Positions 1 through 9,933 of a stretch of DNA of 64,000 nucleotides are shown here, piece after piece (within the stretch, counting starts at the first letter, position 1; the number at the start of each line of letters is the position of its first letter). A program made the translations under genes and the position numbers. The stretch is from Tritrichomonas musculus. Lineage: Eukaryota; Parabasalia; Tritrichomonadida; Tritrichomonadidae. The notes under the pieces are model-generated. The model was given only the letters and a program-made list of their open reading frames with translations, did not search any database and was not told where the DNA came from. The stretch is taken from assembly GCA_039105265.1 (NCBI GenBank), contig JAPFFF010000005.1, forward strand, positions 5,069,501 to 5,133,500. The letters run 5' to 3'.

Positions 1-1181
1 TTATTGCCATCACTATTGTTGCAACAACTCAAGTTACTTGTGTTGGTTATGTTCTTTATGAAAATTATGCCGATGCACAAAAGGCTCATCAAGAATGTAA
101 GTATACAAATTCATTTTTATATCAACCTTTATCAGTTAATGATATCGTCGGCGCCTTTTGCGATAACCTTGAATCAAGGATCATCATTTGCTATAATATT
201 GATCCAAAAGAAACAATTGATTCCTTCCAGAAAAAGTATGGTATCAATTTAGTTGATGGCATTTGGATAGATGAAAAGGATGACCATAAGACTATTATTA
301 TGTCTTGCATGACTCCATCAGGAGTTTCCCCAGCTATCCACATCCTTCGAACTCAAGGTGTTGAATGTGATGTTTTAGGAATTCGAATCATGAACCGTGC
401 TTATAGAATCCTCAATACATCAATGATCGATCTTGATGTTAGAGAGAGACTTTTATTCTGCTCTGGTATTGGTAGAACCACAACTAATGCTGATCTGAAA
501 AGAGAATTTGAAGCAATTGGTCCAGTTGAAAGTGCTTTTGTTATTTACAGTCCTTTAAATAATGAGAGTGAAGAAAAAGGACTTGTTCTCTACAAACAAG
601 CTGCTGATGCTGCTGTAGCTCGTCAAACACCAATTATTAGTACTGATTTTGGCCCTAATTTCACTGTTACTGAATTCAAACAAAAAGGATTTAAAGATAA
701 AACATTCAATCAAGTTCCTCCAATGCAACAAATTCCTCAACAAATGCCACCTCAACAAATTCAACAACAAATGCAACAACAAATGCAACAGATGCAGCAA
801 ATGCAACAGATTCCACCTCCACCACAACAAATGCAATTCATGAACAGGAACCAAGGCGGCTATAATAATAACAATAATAATCGTTATGGCAACAATAATA
901 ACAATAATAATTACAGAAGAAATGGTGGTAGAAACAAACGTGGGAATGGATATCAACATAACCAAAATAATCGAAATCATCAACAGGATCCTCAATTGAA
1001 GAGCCCAAGAGAGAGAATGATTTCATATGTTCGTGAGCATGTTACTGACAACCAATTACAACAAAAGTTAATTGATGAAATAAATCAGCTCTGTGTCAAA
1101 GATGTTTATCAATATGGAACTAGTGATAATTTGATCGAAATGTGGATTCAACAAAAAACAAAGCCTGCTGATGAAAAATGA
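1..1181 (+). CDS. RRM-type RNA-binding protein, 5' partial
   Basis: The reading frame is open from base 3, so the start lies before the window; the Met at 300 is internal. Upstream of it the frame reads GYVLYENYADAQKA, an RNP1-like end of one RNA-recognition motif. A second RRM-like unit follows (RIIICYNIDPKE...) and a third (ERLLFCSGIGRTTTNADLKREF...KGLVLYKQAADA). After these come a Q/M-rich stretch (bases about 720-840), an N/G/R-rich RG-like stretch (about 850-990) and a short helical C-terminus of about 55 residues. The layout of tandem RRMs, a low-complexity linker and a C-terminal helical domain recalls poly(A)-binding proteins, and the C-terminus could be a diverged MLLE domain, but I cannot confirm either. 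Likely a cytoplasmic mRNA-binding protein. Confidence 0.75.
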   Translation, partial: IAITIVATTQVTCVGYVLYENYADAQKAHQECKYTNSFLYQPLSVNDIVGAFCDNLESRIIICYNIDPKETIDSFQKKYGINLVDGIWIDEKDDHKTIIMSCMTPSGVSPAIHILRTQGVECDVLGIRIMNRAYRILNTSMIDLDVRERLLFCSGIGRTTTNADLKREFEAIGPVESAFVIYSPLNNESEEKGLVLYKQAADAAVARQTPIISTDFGPNFTVTEFKQKGFKDKTFNQVPPMQQIPQQMPPQQIQQQMQQQMQQMQQMQQIPPPPQQMQFMNRNQGGYNNNNNNRYGNNNNNNNYRRNGGRNKRGNGYQHNQNNRNHQQDPQLKSPRERMISYVREHVTDNQLQQKLIDEINQLCVKDVYQYGTSDNLIEMWIQQKTKPADEK

Positions 1182-1677
1182 AACTATTGTTATAAAAAAA
1201 TAGAGAACTATGAAAAATTATAAAAAAAAAAAATCCATTTAATTAATAATTAAATAATTAATTGTACATGCATTTTTATATAATAAAAAAGTCTAATCTA
1301 CCTCTAATATTCAAATTTCTTTTTAACAAATCAAATCATTTTTAATTTTTTTCAAGATGTAATACAAAGCATGCTTATACATATTATTTTGCTGATATAT
1401 TTATGGCGTTTCAGAATCTATTAAACATTTTCTAAAGTAGTTAAAAAAAACAGTTCCGACCAATTAAAAACCAGATCCGACTTTTGATCGTCATATAAAG
1501 TTTATAACAAATAAAAAGTATTTTTAATGCCCATTACCTTCTTTACAAAAAGAGTTGAATTCAACAGAGTACGAAATAGAAAAAAAATTCACAGAACATT
1601 AACGAGTTAAAATGGTATATAAATATAAATTAAAATTTTATTTGACATAGATATATATATAAAAAAAAACAAATTAA
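1182..1677. other. AT-rich spacer between convergent gene ends
   Basis: This 496-bp stretch separates the 3' ends of two convergent genes. It holds A/T runs and no open frame, tRNA-like segment or repeat that I can support. Confidence 0.6.
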
Positions 1678-4497
1678 TTAGGCAATAACATCAATATCAT
1701 CAATAAATGCTTGATAATTCATATCATCAAGATCGGTACACCGATATTTCGAACAAAGTAAATCAAGCTCTGTAGGATTAGTTGATAAACCCAACCTTGC
1801 GATACTTTGTTTAAATTGCTGCTTAGTGATATAATTCTTCCTTGGAGCATAATCGTAGTCAGTAAATTGCTCTTTAATATTCATTCGTCTTGTTCTAACC
1901 ATATATTTCATTCTCTCAAGAATTCTGTTAATTCTTCTGATATCATCTGTTGCCAATCCTTGAATAGTTTTAGAAGGATCTGGATTAGGCCTAACAATTG
2001 GAGATCCATCATTTAATGGCTTCTTTTCTAATTCAGTTGGACCAAAAACTCTATTGATCTCTTTACAAAAGTCACGATAATTAAACAAATCATTTGTATT
2101 AGGTACACTAAACTTTTCTATTATTGAATCTATTTGTTCTTTTGTTATAGGTATATTACATTGGCCAATAACAGTCCTGAATTTTTGAATTGTTACAGTA
2201 CCATGTCTAAGAGGATCAAAACCTTCGAAAAATTCCAATAGCCTAATTCTTCTTTTATAAACGAATGATTGAATTCTTTCGCATATTTCATCCCATTCCA
2301 TATCACGAGCTGTTAAAACTCGACTTTCTACCAAATATTCACTTCTTTGGTTTCCATAATCAGGTATGGGTTGTGCCACGATGGATGTTGCTGCTCTATC
2401 ACTGAATAATTGGCCAGCCTTATCATAAACATCATCAATAAATTTGGTGTAATCAACAAAATTCGTCTTCGGATCATTGTAGTAAATACCAAGTCTATCT
2501 ATTTGTGCTTTTGAAATATGGATTCCGATTAATTGCAAAACTTGAGCAAAGCCAGTTTGATTAACTTTTCGATGATTTAATGGATCTTTATCTTTAAATT
2601 GTTCTGTTAATGAAACTCTTCTTGTTCTTACAAATCTAGCAACAATATCAAGAATTCGTTCGATATCTTGTGGCATTCTTTTTGTTACAGTTCGTGTTGT
2701 TATTTCACTCATTGTTTCTTTTGGCGATGGAGGAGTAATCAAAGGTTGCCTTTCCAAATCTAATGGCGCGGTAAATTGAATAACATCATCTGCAAATTCA
2801 CGCCATTTGATGAAACCTTGCCTTTTGGTTGATGAATAATTATCAATAATTAATTGAAGCTCATTTTCAGTAAGCTTGTAACTACTAAGCCCAACTCCAG
2901 TGACAAACTGTTCAATTGGAATTTCACCAATTTTATGAACATCAAAGTCTTCCAGAAATTCATGAAAATCGACTGAGTTAACATAAGCCCATTTTTGCAT
3001 TTCAAATAATAGATCTGATATGTCACGACTTTCATCTACTTTTTTGATTAAGCCACGGTGCGATTTATATATCAAATCATCTGCTTCCTCTGTAGTAACA
3101 AAACGATCACCAGTTGGCGTATGACCCCAAACTTGCTGAATATTTTCTTTGGTTGTCCCAAGTGGACGATAAGCTCGGCGTCTTTGATTATGTGTTGGGT
3201 CAACATCTTCTATAAACCTATAAATATCAATTCCTTTGTCACTTTCATATTCTTTTGCAATTGTGTCGATTTCCTTGTCACTCACAAAAATACGAAGAGT
3301 AGTTAAAGCACGATGAAATTGACGTTTGGAGATATATCCTCTTCCAAGGCGATCAAAGTCTTGAATTGTTGGAAGACAATTAATTCTGTATTTAACAATT
3401 GTTTGTGATATCTTTTTAATTATTGATTCAAGATCAGTATCAGGTGGCTTTATACCTCTTTCTCTTATTGTAGCTGCTTCAGAATGGTCAGAGTCAGTTA
3501 ATTTTTCGATATCTTCACAAAAATCCCTCCAACGAACTAAATCAGTGTAATTCTTATTAACAATATATTTACTAACTAAGTAATCAAGATCATCTTGTGT
3601 GAATAAATAATCAAAAAGTGTTAAAGTTCCTTCGAATTTGTTAACAGGTATTAATCCTTCATTTAATGGATCATGCTGTTGGAAGAATTCTTTAATTCTG
3701 ATTCTTTTTTCATATACATACTGTGCAAAATTCTTCATTATGTCTGCAGGTTTTGTATTATAATCTCTAATTTTGATTGAATCTCTTTGATGCGGTAGCA
3801 TTGTCTGATAAAAATTAGTAGAACGCGTTGATACACCTCTTGTCTGAGTTTGATTTGTTGGTTGCATGTATCTAAGATCTGTTTGTTTTATTTGATCAAT
3901 ATATGCATTTACATCATTATTCAATTTTCGATAATTAAAATCTCTTATTACAGGATCGGCATATTTTTTGATTAATAATTGAAGATCATAAGCAGATAAA
4001 TCTCTAAAAGGATTGGCTCGAAGAAATTGTGATTGGGTAATATTTCCATTATTGTGACGATCAAAATCCATAAAAGCTTCTCTTATATGTACTCCTCTTG
4101 TTAATACTTGATGGCTTAATTTTTGAAAAAGTTTTTCGTACTGTGGATCCATGTTTTGGACTATTCGACCAAGAGTTCTATTGACAACCTGCTCAGCATC
4201 TTTAACTTTCCCCAATGGCTGCTTTTCCAAGTAGATATTAGTATAAATGTCAGATATTGCATCACAGAACTTCCTATAATCAATGAGATTATCAGGCGCT
4301 CTGAATTCTTTTGCTACTATTTCGAAGTCTCCATCACGAAATGGATAGCGAATTGTGGCAAAAGCTCTTCGAAATTGGTCTTTGGTAATTCTACCAATGT
4401 TAACCTTATCAAATTCTTGAAACCATTCGATTGGATGTACATCACGAAGATAAATATATGTACGAAACCTATCAAGAATGTCACTAAGTTGAGACAT
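1678..4497 (-). CDS. EF-hand repeat protein with eight degenerate units, EFCAB6-like
   Basis: 939 residues. About eight diverged copies of a unit of roughly 115-125 residues can be seen, each with the pattern (V/I)xxRRxxxxExFxxxDxxxxGxIxxxxF followed about 35 residues later by a helix ending near a Y and a short F/W-x-x-F-x-(D/E)-(D/E) segment. Units start near residues 10, 130, 258, 365, 505, 625, 760 and 865. Many loops are degenerate; for example DRHNNGNITQSQ has Gln at loop position 12 where a ligating Glu is usual, so calcium binding is doubtful for most units. The repeat layout resembles EFCAB6/DJBP-type proteins, which occur in flagellated eukaryotes. A structural or axonemal role is inferred. 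The Met at 4497 begins the first repeat immediately, so the start looks right. Confidence 0.85.
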   Translation of the reverse strand: MSQLSDILDRFRTYIYLRDVHPIEWFQEFDKVNIGRITKDQFRRAFATIRYPFRDGDFEIVAKEFRAPDNLIDYRKFCDAISDIYTNIYLEKQPLGKVKDAEQVVNRTLGRIVQNMDPQYEKLFQKLSHQVLTRGVHIREAFMDFDRHNNGNITQSQFLRANPFRDLSAYDLQLLIKKYADPVIRDFNYRKLNNDVNAYIDQIKQTDLRYMQPTNQTQTRGVSTRSTNFYQTMLPHQRDSIKIRDYNTKPADIMKNFAQYVYEKRIRIKEFFQQHDPLNEGLIPVNKFEGTLTLFDYLFTQDDLDYLVSKYIVNKNYTDLVRWRDFCEDIEKLTDSDHSEAATIRERGIKPPDTDLESIIKKISQTIVKYRINCLPTIQDFDRLGRGYISKRQFHRALTTLRIFVSDKEIDTIAKEYESDKGIDIYRFIEDVDPTHNQRRRAYRPLGTTKENIQQVWGHTPTGDRFVTTEEADDLIYKSHRGLIKKVDESRDISDLLFEMQKWAYVNSVDFHEFLEDFDVHKIGEIPIEQFVTGVGLSSYKLTENELQLIIDNYSSTKRQGFIKWREFADDVIQFTAPLDLERQPLITPPSPKETMSEITTRTVTKRMPQDIERILDIVARFVRTRRVSLTEQFKDKDPLNHRKVNQTGFAQVLQLIGIHISKAQIDRLGIYYNDPKTNFVDYTKFIDDVYDKAGQLFSDRAATSIVAQPIPDYGNQRSEYLVESRVLTARDMEWDEICERIQSFVYKRRIRLLEFFEGFDPLRHGTVTIQKFRTVIGQCNIPITKEQIDSIIEKFSVPNTNDLFNYRDFCKEINRVFGPTELEKKPLNDGSPIVRPNPDPSKTIQGLATDDIRRINRILERMKYMVRTRRMNIKEQFTDYDYAPRKNYITKQQFKQSIARLGLSTNPTELDLLCSKYRCTDLDDMNYQAFIDDIDVIA

Positions 4498-4764
4498 TGA
4501 AAATCCTCAAAATTTTATACAAAAAAGGTTTAACGTATGAGTTGCGTTTACTTTTTTTTTTATTCAATTGAGAAAAGATTTTTCAATATAAAATGATCGG
4601 ACATTAATGAAAAAATGACATTCTAAGTTATTTCCATATTCATGAATACATCCTCAGTTTATTATTTAAGATAAAGGTGCAAATCATTAAAATAACTATG
4701 AAAATTAGAACAAATATATCGGAAAGTTTAAATATATAAATAATTTGATAGATAATAGAAGATA

Positions 4765-5466
4765 TTAATTATTTTTCTTTCTTTTTTGATGAGGTATCGT
4801 TGAAAATATAAGTGAAATTCCACAAATTAACCCATAAAAATAACTGGTGATTAATGCAGTTGGAATTACTCTTGTTTCAAAAACATGAACACAGAACCAA
4901 TATATAGAAAACAGTGCGTACATACTGAACAATGTTTTCCAATTGGAGCCACCTGTCTCATTTCCTTTTGATGAGAATCTGAAAACAAATTCAATTATTT
5001 GATCTAATGAAGCGAAGATTAAAGCAACAAATAACAAAGAAACGCCATCAAAAACATGAACAGTTCTTAAAATTAGAGTAAAAAGTTTCATTTGATTTAA
5101 TGATTGAAGAAAGCCAATAGCAAAATCAAGTCCAGACTTGTGTAGCTTGGAACTAAGATTAAAATATTCAAAAATGGAAAAAATTAAAAGAAAAATAACG
5201 ATCGATAATGGATGCGAAAGAATCGGGGAAGACTTATCAAAACAAATTGCAATCACTTCTTTTGTAACAAAAGTCATTGTGAAAGAAACAGCTAATTCGT
5301 ACAAAATTTGAGATTTTGATCGAGCTTTATTATGATATGAATGCTGGACGATATAAACGCTCCAAAGTATTTGAATCAAAACCCAAAAAGGAAATGGAGG
5401 TGTTCCAAAAACTATTTTATAAATAGTAGTAGCATTAAAAAGTTGTGAAAGAGTAATATTTTTCAT
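4765..5466 (-). CDS. Polytopic membrane protein, possibly TRIC (TMEM38)-like
   Basis: 233 residues with about seven hydrophobic segments. Features that recall trimeric intracellular cation channels are a short first helix with aromatic residues, a conserved-looking TKEV in the middle of the second or third helix, and overall length and topology. The C-terminus ends KRKKNN, so the last four residues KKNN fit the KKXX ER-retrieval signal, which suits an ER membrane protein. The gene is divergent from the MFS transporter with only 66 bp between start codons, so the two probably share a bidirectional promoter. The family assignment is tentative. Confidence 0.7.
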   Translation of the reverse strand: MKNITLSQLFNATTIYKIVFGTPPFPFWVLIQILWSVYIVQHSYHNKARSKSQILYELAVSFTMTFVTKEVIAICFDKSSPILSHPLSIVIFLLIFSIFEYFNLSSKLHKSGLDFAIGFLQSLNQMKLFTLILRTVHVFDGVSLLFVALIFASLDQIIEFVFRFSSKGNETGGSNWKTLFSMYALFSIYWFCVHVFETRVIPTALITSYFYGLICGISLIFSTIPHQKRKKNN

Positions 5467-5532
5467 AAATGGTCAGGAAATGTTAAATAAAATACAAGAA
5501 AATTGAGTAAATACAAAATTTAAGAAAATCTA
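5467..5532. promoter_or_regulatory. 66-bp bidirectional promoter region
   Basis: Two start codons face away from each other across 66 bp, so both promoters must lie in this gap or inside the neighbouring coding sequence. No motif stands out beyond AT richness. Confidence 0.5.
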
Positions 5533-6948
5533 ATGTATTTGGATAGCAAATCTAAAGGAACTGACGAACAAATAATAGAAAAGGAGCATAATTTACGATT
5601 TCATATTCATCGAATATCATTATACATTTTACTTTCTCTATCATACGCAATTTGTTTATTTTTTAGAAGTTGCCCGTCAATGGTTGCTGATAAAATGGCT
5701 CAAGATTATGCGGTTAATAAATCTAATATAGGAATTTTTACTTCAATTTATTTTTATACATATGCAATAACTCAACCTTTTGTGGGCTTATTTGTTGACG
5801 TTACAGAACCTGGATATATTATTGGAACTAGTTTACTAATTGGCTCAACTGGCAATTTTGTTTGTGGAGCAGGGAAATCTATGCTTGTTGGTTGTATAGC
5901 AAGAGCTTTTGTAGGTATTGGCTGTGGCCCAGTTTATGTTTCTGTTAACCGTTGCTTAGTTAACTGGTTTGAAGTTCATTCTTACGCCTTTGTTCTTGGT
6001 ATTGTACATGCTATTGGGTCACTCGGATATTTGGTTGCACAAGGCCCTTTGGCCGCAATGGCTGATAATTTTGGATGGAGAAAATCTTTTTACAGTGTTG
6101 GTATTGTTGGAATAATAATTGGAATACTTGTTTTATTTTTTGTTAGAGGAAATCCAGTTGTTTTTCACTATAAACCATTAAACAAAAGTCTTGATAAAAA
6201 TGCCCCTGATACTCCATTTAAAGAAAAACTACAAATACTAATTTCTAATATCAAAACTGTCGTTGTTTCTTACCCTCTGTGGCTTTGTATTCTTTATTCA
6301 ATTTTTACAAATGGACCTTTTTACGTGATCAATGGAATGTGGGGAACTCAATATTTAGAAGATGTTCTCGAATATTCACCTCAAAAAGCTGGAAACACAA
6401 TGATGGTCTTAACAATTACTGGAATAATTGGAAATGTTATTGTTCCACCAATTTGCTACCTTTTTAAGACCAGAAAGTGGATTTTGGCAATATCAGCATT
6501 TATTATTGGCGGTGTCACTTTTGTTTTTATTTTTCTCAATAAAGACAAAATGACATTGATTATAGTCTGCGTCATATTTTCAATTTACTCGATTTTAGGA
6601 TCTACTTGTAGCATTATATATTCATTGGGTGTCGACTTCTTTAATCCAAAATTAGCAGGAGCTGTAATTGGCTTAATGAATTTGTTTTTATTTTTAGTTT
6701 CAGCTGTTTTTATTGCAATTTCATCTAAAATTTTAGATATTTATGGTACCATTCCTGAAACATCAAAATACACCTTTGAAGGATACAGAATGGGCCTATG
6801 GGTTGTTTGTATTGTTTCATATGCCCTTGCATTCATTTTTATTTTGTTTGTTCCTGAGAAAAAGTTTGAAAGAGAAGTCGAAGTTGAAAACTCAAATATA
6901 GATAAGAATCTCTTGTCTTCTGAAGATAACAAACATTTTACTGAATAA
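5533..6948 (+). CDS. Major facilitator superfamily transporter
   Basis: 471 residues, 12 predicted membrane helices in two groups of six with a longer central loop (residues about 215-245). The N-terminal half shows MFS features: ITQPFVGLFVD after helix 2, a helix-4 region with ARAFVGIGCGPVYVSVNR, a helix-5 GSLGYLVAQGPLAAMADNFGWRKSFY segment, and an arginine after helix 6. No substrate can be assigned; the pattern resembles organic-anion or sugar-phosphate type MFS proteins common in protists. The C-terminal tail is short, acidic and cytosolic. Confidence 0.9.
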   Translation: MYLDSKSKGTDEQIIEKEHNLRFHIHRISLYILLSLSYAICLFFRSCPSMVADKMAQDYAVNKSNIGIFTSIYFYTYAITQPFVGLFVDVTEPGYIIGTSLLIGSTGNFVCGAGKSMLVGCIARAFVGIGCGPVYVSVNRCLVNWFEVHSYAFVLGIVHAIGSLGYLVAQGPLAAMADNFGWRKSFYSVGIVGIIIGILVLFFVRGNPVVFHYKPLNKSLDKNAPDTPFKEKLQILISNIKTVVVSYPLWLCILYSIFTNGPFYVINGMWGTQYLEDVLEYSPQKAGNTMMVLTITGIIGNVIVPPICYLFKTRKWILAISAFIIGGVTFVFIFLNKDKMTLIIVCVIFSIYSILGSTCSIIYSLGVDFFNPKLAGAVIGLMNLFLFLVSAVFIAISSKILDIYGTIPETSKYTFEGYRMGLWVVCIVSYALAFIFILFVPEKKFEREVEVENSNIDKNLLSSEDNKHFTE

Positions 6949-7523
6949 ACGCGGACTATTTAGTATTTGATTATCATATTTTTAATTTTTTTTTTTTTTT
7001 TTTTTATACTCTCAATTTTGAATTATTTCAATTCTAGAATCGTTCAATTTACCTATTGAATTTTTTTTTTTATATAATTAAAACATCAAAATCATCAAAC
7101 TCTTATTTTATTTTATTTTATTCTTTTTAACTATTAAATTTTTTTTGGGAATATTATTTTATTATTTTGTAAAATGAAATTGATGAATTATTCAAAAAGC
7201 AGGGAACTTCAGAAAAAATAATCAAAATAAAAAGCATTTTTTTTAAAAAAATCTCACATATTTTTTTCCAATTTAATAATGCCATCCTACTTTCTCTGAT
7301 CAGCAAACAAAAATTTTAACAATATATTATACAATATATTCATATATAGCGCATTTAATCATTAATCAGAAAAATTAAAAAATTAGTATTCATAAATCGG
7401 CATTTTAATAACAAAACAAGTATATACCGTTAATAACATTATTTACAAACAAATAATATTTTAACCTATTATTGGAATTGAATAAAATTTGATGTTGGTA
7501 AAAAATGTCACTTTTTTTTGATG
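6949..7523. other. AT-rich spacer between convergent gene ends
   Basis: The 575 bp between two 3' ends contain several T runs of 9 to about 20 and A/T-rich sequence. I see no gene, repeat family or structured element in it. Confidence 0.6.
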
Positions 7524-9599
7524 TTAACAATTTGATTTTGTAATAACGATATTTGCTACCTTACAAGGAAGAGCAGCAACTTTCTTCTTGGTATTATTGG
7601 CTGTTTTCTTTGCGTTGTTATTGCTAGGACTCATACTATTCAATGATATTAGCATTGAATTTATTTTTTGAAGCATGTTCACTTTCATCGATTCGGCTTC
7701 ACGCCTTCTCAGTGCCAAAACTCTCTCTTTTTCTTGGACCTCGTTAATAGTACTTGGAACAAATGGATGCAAATTCATAATACAGTTACCATTTTTCAGT
7801 TGGTTTTGCGCATTCATGGCTATCATTCTACTTTTCCTCGCTTCGTTGGCAAGAGAAACTCCACGAGGAGTTCTAACCGCCGACATTGGCGATTTCACTT
7901 CAATATCAACCACAGAGTCTTTATTTAATAAAGAATGGCTAATATTTACATCATTTTTTTGTTTACTTGCATCAAGAGAAAAACGTCTTTGATTCAAAAT
8001 GCTTGTACTTTTAACATTACTTGATTTTTTGTTATCTTTTTCTTGCTGCTGCGAACTTGGAGGACTTTTGACTGAAGTCGTATTATTTACAGATAATATT
8101 TTACGTGGAGCCTTGACTGGTAATCTTGGTTTAACTGATGGAGATCGATCAGATCTTGTATCTTCATTTTTTTGGAGTTTCGAAATATTACTATTCGTTG
8201 GCTTGATCAATTTTGGCGATGATTTTTCTGATTGAGTTGATTGAATTGATTGCAAAGATAGCGACGATTGCGAATTCTTATTGACAAGGGCAACGTTAGC
8301 TTCCCTACGCATTCGAGAAGCCGCAGTTTCATTCACTCCTCCAATCGGAGCTTCTCTAGTTTTTTCAAGAGCAATTTCGCACTTTTTCATTATTGCTTCA
8401 TCATCAATTGGATAAATTTGGCGCCAATTTGTTGTCATTGAAATTTGAGTTTCTTTATCTGGATTGAAAAGAGATGGCAATGAGTCACCAACGCCGCTTA
8501 TTCGTTGAGTAATTGCTTTCCTCGTTCTTGCTACACATGTACGCTTAAAACTAGGCTTTAAATCGAGAATTCTCAATGCTCCATCAATAACACTCGTTTT
8601 TAATTTGAGATCAAATTCTGATCCAGTTGATAAAGATGGCATCGAATTAAGTTCAATTAACCATGGATGACAATTGCTGTCAATTAAAATATCAAATCCA
8701 AGAATTTCGAATAATCTAGATTTTCCATCAGAAGCGTTAATTGCTGTTCTGTAATTTGCTGCTAAATTCGGCTGATTACTTATTAGCGTAAATCGTATAA
8801 TATCATCGATTTCATTTTGAATTTGTTGGATATCTGCACCAGATTTTCGTATTTGTTCAAAAACTTCTGATTTTGGCCTTTTTGAACGATCTGTAAAATT
8901 TTCATTTTTCTTATTCAATGAAAAGTTCGTAAGATGGCTATAACAATTATCTAAGTTTGAATGAGTGGGTGGCGAATATGGTTCAGTACAGAACCTTGCC
9001 ATTCCTTCTTCATGTATATACAACCTTAGAGGATCAACTGATGTTACAAGTACATAAATTCTTAAATCAAATTTAAATCCATCAACAAGAAAGGGTGATA
9101 TATATTGTTGAGCAACTGCAGATTCAAAATATAAATGTAAGTCTTCAAAATCTTGAATCAAAAATATACCTTTTCCTTGACTTCCTTTGTCTGGTTTTAT
9201 AATAAATGTTCTTTCATTCCTTTTTTGAATAGTTGACATAAATGATTTTAGATCTGATAATTGAGAAGGAATAACAAATGAATTTGGATGAAAATTATAA
9301 TACTCTGGAATAAATTTTTGAAGACGATCATAATTACGTACAAGTTCAACTTTATGAGCAATTTTCCACATTCCAGGAAAATGATTGTAGAATTGCCACG
9401 TTTCTAAATGCTTGACGAATTCTAAAGTTCCTTCATTGTCACCCCAAAATAGCATATTTTTAGTATCTGAATCAGTAAATTTATATCCAAGATTCATTAA
9501 GCAATTCTTTACTGTTGGATATTTTGTATGGCTAACATTGGCATACAAAATTGTTTTTTTAACTTTCTTTGTTTTCGGTTTCTTTGCTAGTGCTGACAT
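7524..9599 (-). CDS. Tubulin-tyrosine-ligase-like protein, probable tubulin polyglutamylase
   Basis: 691 residues. An ATP-grasp TTL domain occupies about residues 15-345: the phosphate-binding KPDKGSQGKGIF (about 135-146), FDLRIYVLV (about 177), the EEGMARFC strand, SHLTNFSLNK (about 231), a GFDILID segment and the metal-binding LIELNSMPSLS (about 314), all intact. The remaining half is S/K/N-rich and probably disordered, with many basic residues that could bind tubulin tails. TTLL enzymes of this class add glutamates to tubulin in flagella and other stable microtubules, so it fits a flagellated cell with an axostyle. Glutamylase rather than glycylase or tyrosine ligase is inferred from motif style. 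Confidence 0.92.
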   Translation of the reverse strand: MSALAKKPKTKKVKKTILYANVSHTKYPTVKNCLMNLGYKFTDSDTKNMLFWGDNEGTLEFVKHLETWQFYNHFPGMWKIAHKVELVRNYDRLQKFIPEYYNFHPNSFVIPSQLSDLKSFMSTIQKRNERTFIIKPDKGSQGKGIFLIQDFEDLHLYFESAVAQQYISPFLVDGFKFDLRIYVLVTSVDPLRLYIHEEGMARFCTEPYSPPTHSNLDNCYSHLTNFSLNKKNENFTDRSKRPKSEVFEQIRKSGADIQQIQNEIDDIIRFTLISNQPNLAANYRTAINASDGKSRLFEILGFDILIDSNCHPWLIELNSMPSLSTGSEFDLKLKTSVIDGALRILDLKPSFKRTCVARTRKAITQRISGVGDSLPSLFNPDKETQISMTTNWRQIYPIDDEAIMKKCEIALEKTREAPIGGVNETAASRMRREANVALVNKNSQSSLSLQSIQSTQSEKSSPKLIKPTNSNISKLQKNEDTRSDRSPSVKPRLPVKAPRKILSVNNTTSVKSPPSSQQQEKDNKKSSNVKSTSILNQRRFSLDASKQKNDVNISHSLLNKDSVVDIEVKSPMSAVRTPRGVSLANEARKSRMIAMNAQNQLKNGNCIMNLHPFVPSTINEVQEKERVLALRRREAESMKVNMLQKINSMLISLNSMSPSNNNAKKTANNTKKKVAALPCKVANIVITKSNC

Positions 9600-9821
9600 T
9601 ATAATACCTCAATGATAAATAAAAATAGCGGTATTCGCGATTTTATAAGTTTTGATTTCTATACAAAAAGTTAAAAATAAAAAATTGTAAATAACGAGAA
9701 AAAATATAAACTGATATTTTCAAAGCTTGCTTTCATTTTTTTTCTCAAAAAATTAAATACTCATTCAAATATAAAATAAAATTGAAAAAATATTCACTCA
9801 ATTTTACTCATTAAATTTAAA

Positions 9822-9882
9822 AAAATAAATGAAGTAGCTTTTTGAAAGGCGCAGCATTTCAAAAAGCTACTTCATTTATTTT
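9822..9882. repeat. Perfect 26-bp hairpin
   Basis: Left arm 9822-9847 and right arm 9857-9882 are perfectly complementary, with a 9-base GC-rich loop, GGCGCAGCA, at 9848-9856. The stem contains AGCTTTTTGAAA and its complement. Such a long perfect stem is not expected by chance even in AT-rich DNA. Confidence 0.9.
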
Positions 9883-9894
9883 AGTTCTCTATTT

Positions 9895-9933
9895 TACAAC
9901 TTTTTGAGTGTTTTATTATCTCAAAAAGTTGTA
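9895..9933. repeat. 13-bp hairpin next to the preceding one
   Basis: TACAACTTTTTGA at 9895-9907 pairs with TCAAAAAGTTGTA at 9921-9933 around a 13-base loop. Weaker pairing continues outward (TTCTCT on the left, AGAGAA on the right). It starts 12 bp after the 26-bp hairpin and shares its CTTTTTGA core. Confidence 0.8.
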
